Shown: one piece after another, positions 37,114 to 40,077 of the stretch | Layout: each line of letters opens with the position of its first letter | How positions within the stretch are numbered: the stretch's first letter is position 1 | IMG/VR virus record: IMGVR_UViG_3300038360_000249 | Span: 1 to 40,077 of that record | Origin: a virus | DNA length: 40,077 nt | Reading direction: 5' to 3' (one strand) | Position numbers and translations under genes: made by a program | Notes under the pieces: model-generated | What the model was told of the DNA's origin: nothing | The model's input: the letters and a program-made list of their open reading frames with translations, nothing else | The model's database searches: none

Positions 37114-38601
37114 ATGACAGCAATAGCTTTACAGACTCCACAGATAATCGATGTGAAAGCGGCGAAAATATTTGTAAGACATCCAGATATCAAACGGAAT
37201 CTAACTACACGTTTAAGAGATGTGTTGAATGCTACGACAGCAGCAGCTACAGTAAGCGATAATAACGGGTTCGCCGATACGGACAAAGTTCTTATTGGTT
37301 ATCCTGGAAACTCTAAAGCTGAAGTGGAAACTGTTACTGGCGCTCCTACACGGGGGCAGACACTCACCTTGAGTGGAAGTAACGTGTTCTCACATTCTGA
37401 AGAGCCAATCATTCGTGTATATGAAACGACCATCAAGTTCTACGGAGCGGATGATGCTAGTGGAACAGGCAAAGCATTGATGGATACGATAACAATCACA
37501 TGGGACAAACCGTACACTGAATACGCAATCCCTCATGGGGACGCTGAATACGCTTACTATGGCGTGGAGTTTTCTGACGGAACTACTGAATCAACGGTCT
37601 CTACCTACGTGCCTGCTACCGGACAACCATTCAATTCAGCTTCAGTAATTATTCACAAAGCCTTGGCTAAGTGTAATGAAGTTGTTCAACCCGAAGCACC
37701 AAACAACAGATTGACATATTCATATTTGTTAGATGGTTTACAGGAAGGGGTAGAAGAAATACTTTCTTTTGTTCTTACTGATAGAGCTGGCCGTACATAT
37801 AAAGTTGAATGGCCATTTGAGTTTGTTGGACAAGAAGATTCAGACAACTGGCTGTCTTGTTCAGAGATGGAGGATAAATACGCACTGTCTGGCCTCACAG
37901 ACACGATTAAGTACTCAGACGTGCCTCAGTCCATCTTGAACGTAAGACTCGGCAATGAGGGCGTGTTAAAGAAGATGGATATACGTGACTACGATGATTT
38001 ACTGCAAGGCATGAAAAGAACTGAAGTTGGAACAGAATTTGTAATTGGCGCAACCTCTGCTGTTGTGGAAGACGCAAGTTATCTTTCGGATAGTGGAAGC
38101 ATAAGGGTTGGTGATGATACGATCACCTATACTGGGAAGACTGGCAATACACTCACCGGGATTCCAGCGTCAGGCGATGGATCGATTACAGATACTTGGG
38201 CTGTTGGCCGTGCTATTTGGCAAGGGGTGTCTGGAGGACAGCCACAAAGATATGCAGTGTACGATGGGAATCTTTATTTAGATCAACCCGTCAGCAGTAC
38301 CTATGCGGACTACCAACTTAAATTAAGATACTCAGCTTTCACTAATAGAATCACTACGTTATCTGCAACAGTGATAATCCCTCAAGATTTTGTACGAGCA
38401 TTATATTACTACACACGTTACATAATTAAGATGGCGAAGGGGGATGAAGACGTGAAAGACTATCAACAGTTCATAAAGATTGTTACTGGCGCAGCACATA
38501 CTTTGAAATCGCCAGTGATGGACACAGAATCTTATTACACATTTACGGATGCGGAGCCTGCAAATGATCCGTCTCCTTCATTTGGATATAACCAAGACTA
38601 A
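37114..38601 (+). CDS. Head-tail connector/neck protein candidate (495 aa)
   Basis: A beta-rich N-terminal 300 residues with Ig-like/fibronectin-like patterns (TITITWDKPYTEYAIPHG; YYGVEFSDGTTESTV), then a helical C-terminal region (IIPQDFVRALYYYTRYIIKMAKGDED) and an acidic end. It precedes the hub gene by one base. Order (connector then hub) suits a podovirus neck or gatekeeper-type protein. No exact family recognised. Confidence 0.55.
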   Translation: MTAIALQTPQIIDVKAAKIFVRHPDIKRNLTTRLRDVLNATTAAATVSDNNGFADTDKVLIGYPGNSKAEVETVTGAPTRGQTLTLSGSNVFSHSEEPIIRVYETTIKFYGADDASGTGKALMDTITITWDKPYTEYAIPHGDAEYAYYGVEFSDGTTESTVSTYVPATGQPFNSASVIIHKALAKCNEVVQPEAPNNRLTYSYLLDGLQEGVEEILSFVLTDRAGRTYKVEWPFEFVGQEDSDNWLSCSEMEDKYALSGLTDTIKYSDVPQSILNVRLGNEGVLKKMDIRDYDDLLQGMKRTEVGTEFVIGATSAVVEDASYLSDSGSIRVGDDTITYTGKTGNTLTGIPASGDGSITDTWAVGRAIWQGVSGGQPQRYAVYDGNLYLDQPVSSTYADYQLKLRYSAFTNRITTLSATVIIPQDFVRALYYYTRYIIKMAKGDEDVKDYQQFIKIVTGAAHTLKSPVMDTESYYTFTDAEPANDPSPSFGYNQD

Positions 38602-38602
38602 T

Positions 38603-40077
38603 ATGCCTCAAGAAAAGGTTCAGTATCTACACAGATACGATCACACACATGGAATGAACGACAGCGTAAGTCCGTTTATGATGACGGAGAAGTCATCTAC
38701 TGTTCTTAATGGATGTACTCCTAATGAGATATTGGGGGGGCTTGTTAAAGATGTTGGATATGATCAGTCTGGGGATGCCGGGTCTGGAAAATCTATACTG
38801 GGAGCTTTTGATTTCGTGCAAGATCCATCTACTAAGAAATTTCTTATTACACAGAATGATTCTACTGATACCGATACAGAGCTTAGATATTTAAATGGAG
38901 CTGTCTTTACCGAGATCCCTGCTGCACAAGCTGCTTGGGGTGGGCACACAGAAGTGAATGTTGACATGGAAACATTTATTGGTCACTGCTTTATTGTTGG
39001 ACATGGAACAGCTGGATATTTACCAGTGGGAAGCCTTACTGGGACTACGTTTTCTACCTCGGCTAATGTTACAGATATGCCACAGGCAAAGTTTGTAGAA
39101 GTGTATAAGTATAAAGTTTGGACGATTAACTGTAGGGATGGTGGTACGGATTATCCGGGGAGGGTTTACAAGTCAAGTACTCCTACTGCCGGAGCAATCA
39201 CATGGGATGATGAGTGGGAAGACATTGATCTTCAGTACGCACTTACTGGGAGCCATGTTATTTGGGATAAGATACTTTTCTTCACAGAACATAAAACTTA
39301 TTACACTGACGAGAATATTACAGGAACATTATTTACAAATGCCGGATGCGTAGCTCACAGAACTATTTTAAGTAAGGATGATATTTTGTACTTTGGTGGT
39401 AGAGACGGATACTACATGTCCGTTGGTGCCGGTAGACCACAGAAGATCTCCGGTTCTATTAAGAGGTTCTATATGGCGGGTGACCCATCTACATATTTTG
39501 CTGAAAGAGTTGATAATCAAATCTATCTACACATGGGAACGATTACGGTGAGGGACAGAGTGTACAGTAATTTGCAAGCTGTCTACAATCTTGATACACA
39601 GATGTGGTACGTGCGAGAACTTGGAAGGCACAACGATGCTTCTACGCAACATACGATGACAATCTATGCTAAGTATCTTGACTCTTCTACTGGAGATGAC
39701 AGGCTTTACATGGGTACAGACAAGGGGAAGATATACAACAAATCTAAACATACTGATTCAACTATAATTACTTCGGATGATGACTTGCCGATCTACTCCT
39801 CTTTTGAACTGGCTCCGTTCTTAACTAGGCCAGACAAGAAAAAGAGAGCTGTCGAAATGGTTTCGTTTGCTAGGCAGGGGAATGGCCTTAGAATGTTTCT
39901 GAGAAAGAAGGATGATAAATCAGATCTTCTTACAGACTATAATTTCCTTGGAGAGCTGACTAAGTATGAAAACTTTTTCTCTACGTTTTCAACGTCTGGA
40001 AGTATGCTTGAGCTTAAGGGTGAAGAGGTTGGTTCAAATGAGCCGTGGGAGTATTACGGTACTTCAATCGGTCTTAA
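38603..40077 (+). CDS. Podovirus-type tail hub protein, N-terminal 491 aa (runs off the right edge)
   Basis: ATG 38603 starts one base after the previous stop; no stop occurs before the window ends, so at least 491 residues are encoded. Repeated strand blocks with WT/VW/YFGG motifs (KVWTINCRDGG, HVIWDKILFFTEH, DDILYFGGRDGYY, YNLDTQMWYVREL, DDRLYMGTDKGKIY) are those of a beta-propeller-like tail hub/stabiliser as in T7 gp12 or P22 gp10-type tail proteins. It connects the portal-neck complex to tail spikes. The family call is by architecture and order. Confidence 0.65.
   Translation, partial: MPQEKVQYLHRYDHTHGMNDSVSPFMMTEKSSTVLNGCTPNEILGGLVKDVGYDQSGDAGSGKSILGAFDFVQDPSTKKFLITQNDSTDTDTELRYLNGAVFTEIPAAQAAWGGHTEVNVDMETFIGHCFIVGHGTAGYLPVGSLTGTTFSTSANVTDMPQAKFVEVYKYKVWTINCRDGGTDYPGRVYKSSTPTAGAITWDDEWEDIDLQYALTGSHVIWDKILFFTEHKTYYTDENITGTLFTNAGCVAHRTILSKDDILYFGGRDGYYMSVGAGRPQKISGSIKRFYMAGDPSTYFAERVDNQIYLHMGTITVRDRVYSNLQAVYNLDTQMWYVRELGRHNDASTQHTMTIYAKYLDSSTGDDRLYMGTDKGKIYNKSKHTDSTIITSDDDLPIYSSFELAPFLTRPDKKKRAVEMVSFARQGNGLRMFLRKKDDKSDLLTDYNFLGELTKYENFFSTFSTSGSMLELKGEEVGSNEPWEYYGTSIGL

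Noticed and set aside
1-40077. Circular closure: the hub frame at the right edge would continue in frame into the ORF at the left edge
   Set aside because: In-frame continuity has a one-in-three chance. The left-edge protein begins inside an M23-like motif whose first half is absent from the hub sequence, so missing sequence between the ends is more likely. No terminal overlap is visible.
1-40077. Alternative genetic code (reassigned TGA or TAG)
   Set aside because: TGA, TAG and TAA all end well-bounded genes, and no conserved domain reads through a stop except the two local frameshift-type junctions.

Overview
This window reads as most of the genome of a double-stranded DNA tailed phage. 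It has a large terminase, portal, scaffold-like, major capsid and tail-hub-like genes, a lysis cassette, a RecT/YqaJ recombination pair and a replication protein O homologue. No tape-measure or tail-sheath gene is visible. A hub-like protein at the right edge and a very large ejection-type protein at the left edge point to a short-tailed (podovirus-like) particle. Genes are tightly packed and mostly small, and all three stop codons are used in the standard way. Almost no start codon has a Shine-Dalgarno sequence; starts are preceded instead by A/T-rich stretches such as taaataac or caagcaact. Several good sigma-70-type promoters are visible (for example TTTACA-N17-TATTAT). The host therefore initiates translation largely without Shine-Dalgarno pairing but uses a sigma-70-like promoter grammar; it cannot be named from the sequence.

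Layout. 1-4859 (+): end of a virion protein with an M23-like tail motif, then a 1352-residue ejection/internal-virion type protein. 4861-6111 (+): lysis cassette (XhlA-like membrane protein, M23 endopeptidase, two-helix holin candidate, and a short hydrophobic ORF). 6268-14943 (-): one long leftward early operon, reading from RecT, YqaJ exonuclease, a small HTH protein and NinB through HNH and many small unknown, zinc-binding or membrane proteins to a VRR-NUC nuclease. 14944-15342: divergent control region with back-to-back promoters, a predicted short RNA with its own terminator, tandem repeats and palindromic operators. 15343-17394 (+): a leader gene, replication protein O and a DUF559/Vsr-like nuclease. 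17345-18521 (-): an island of five small genes with its own promoter. 18660-23584 (+): small early/middle genes including an alpha-CTD-like protein, small terminase, HNH, TPR, a tRNA-like RNA and an Acb2/Tad1-like protein. 23588-40077 (+): packaging and virion genes, ending inside the hub gene.

How it fits together. RecT plus YqaJ form a lambda-Red-like recombination system next to NinB; protein O starts replication; small and large terminase package DNA through the portal into a capsid assembled with scaffold-like and decoration-like proteins; hub and ejection proteins deliver DNA; M23 enzyme and holins end the cycle. The small genes between early and late modules are probably accessory (host takeover or counter-defence).

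The most striking find is on the minus strand at 11017-11744. A membrane-anchored ORF and a 3D-domain ORF are joined in the -1 frame at a U-run followed by a textbook H-type pseudoknot, which suggests programmed frameshifting. Also notable are a possible leader-peptide/attenuator switch before protein O, a tRNA-like 109-nt RNA with an encoded CCA, and a short RNA between divergent promoters.
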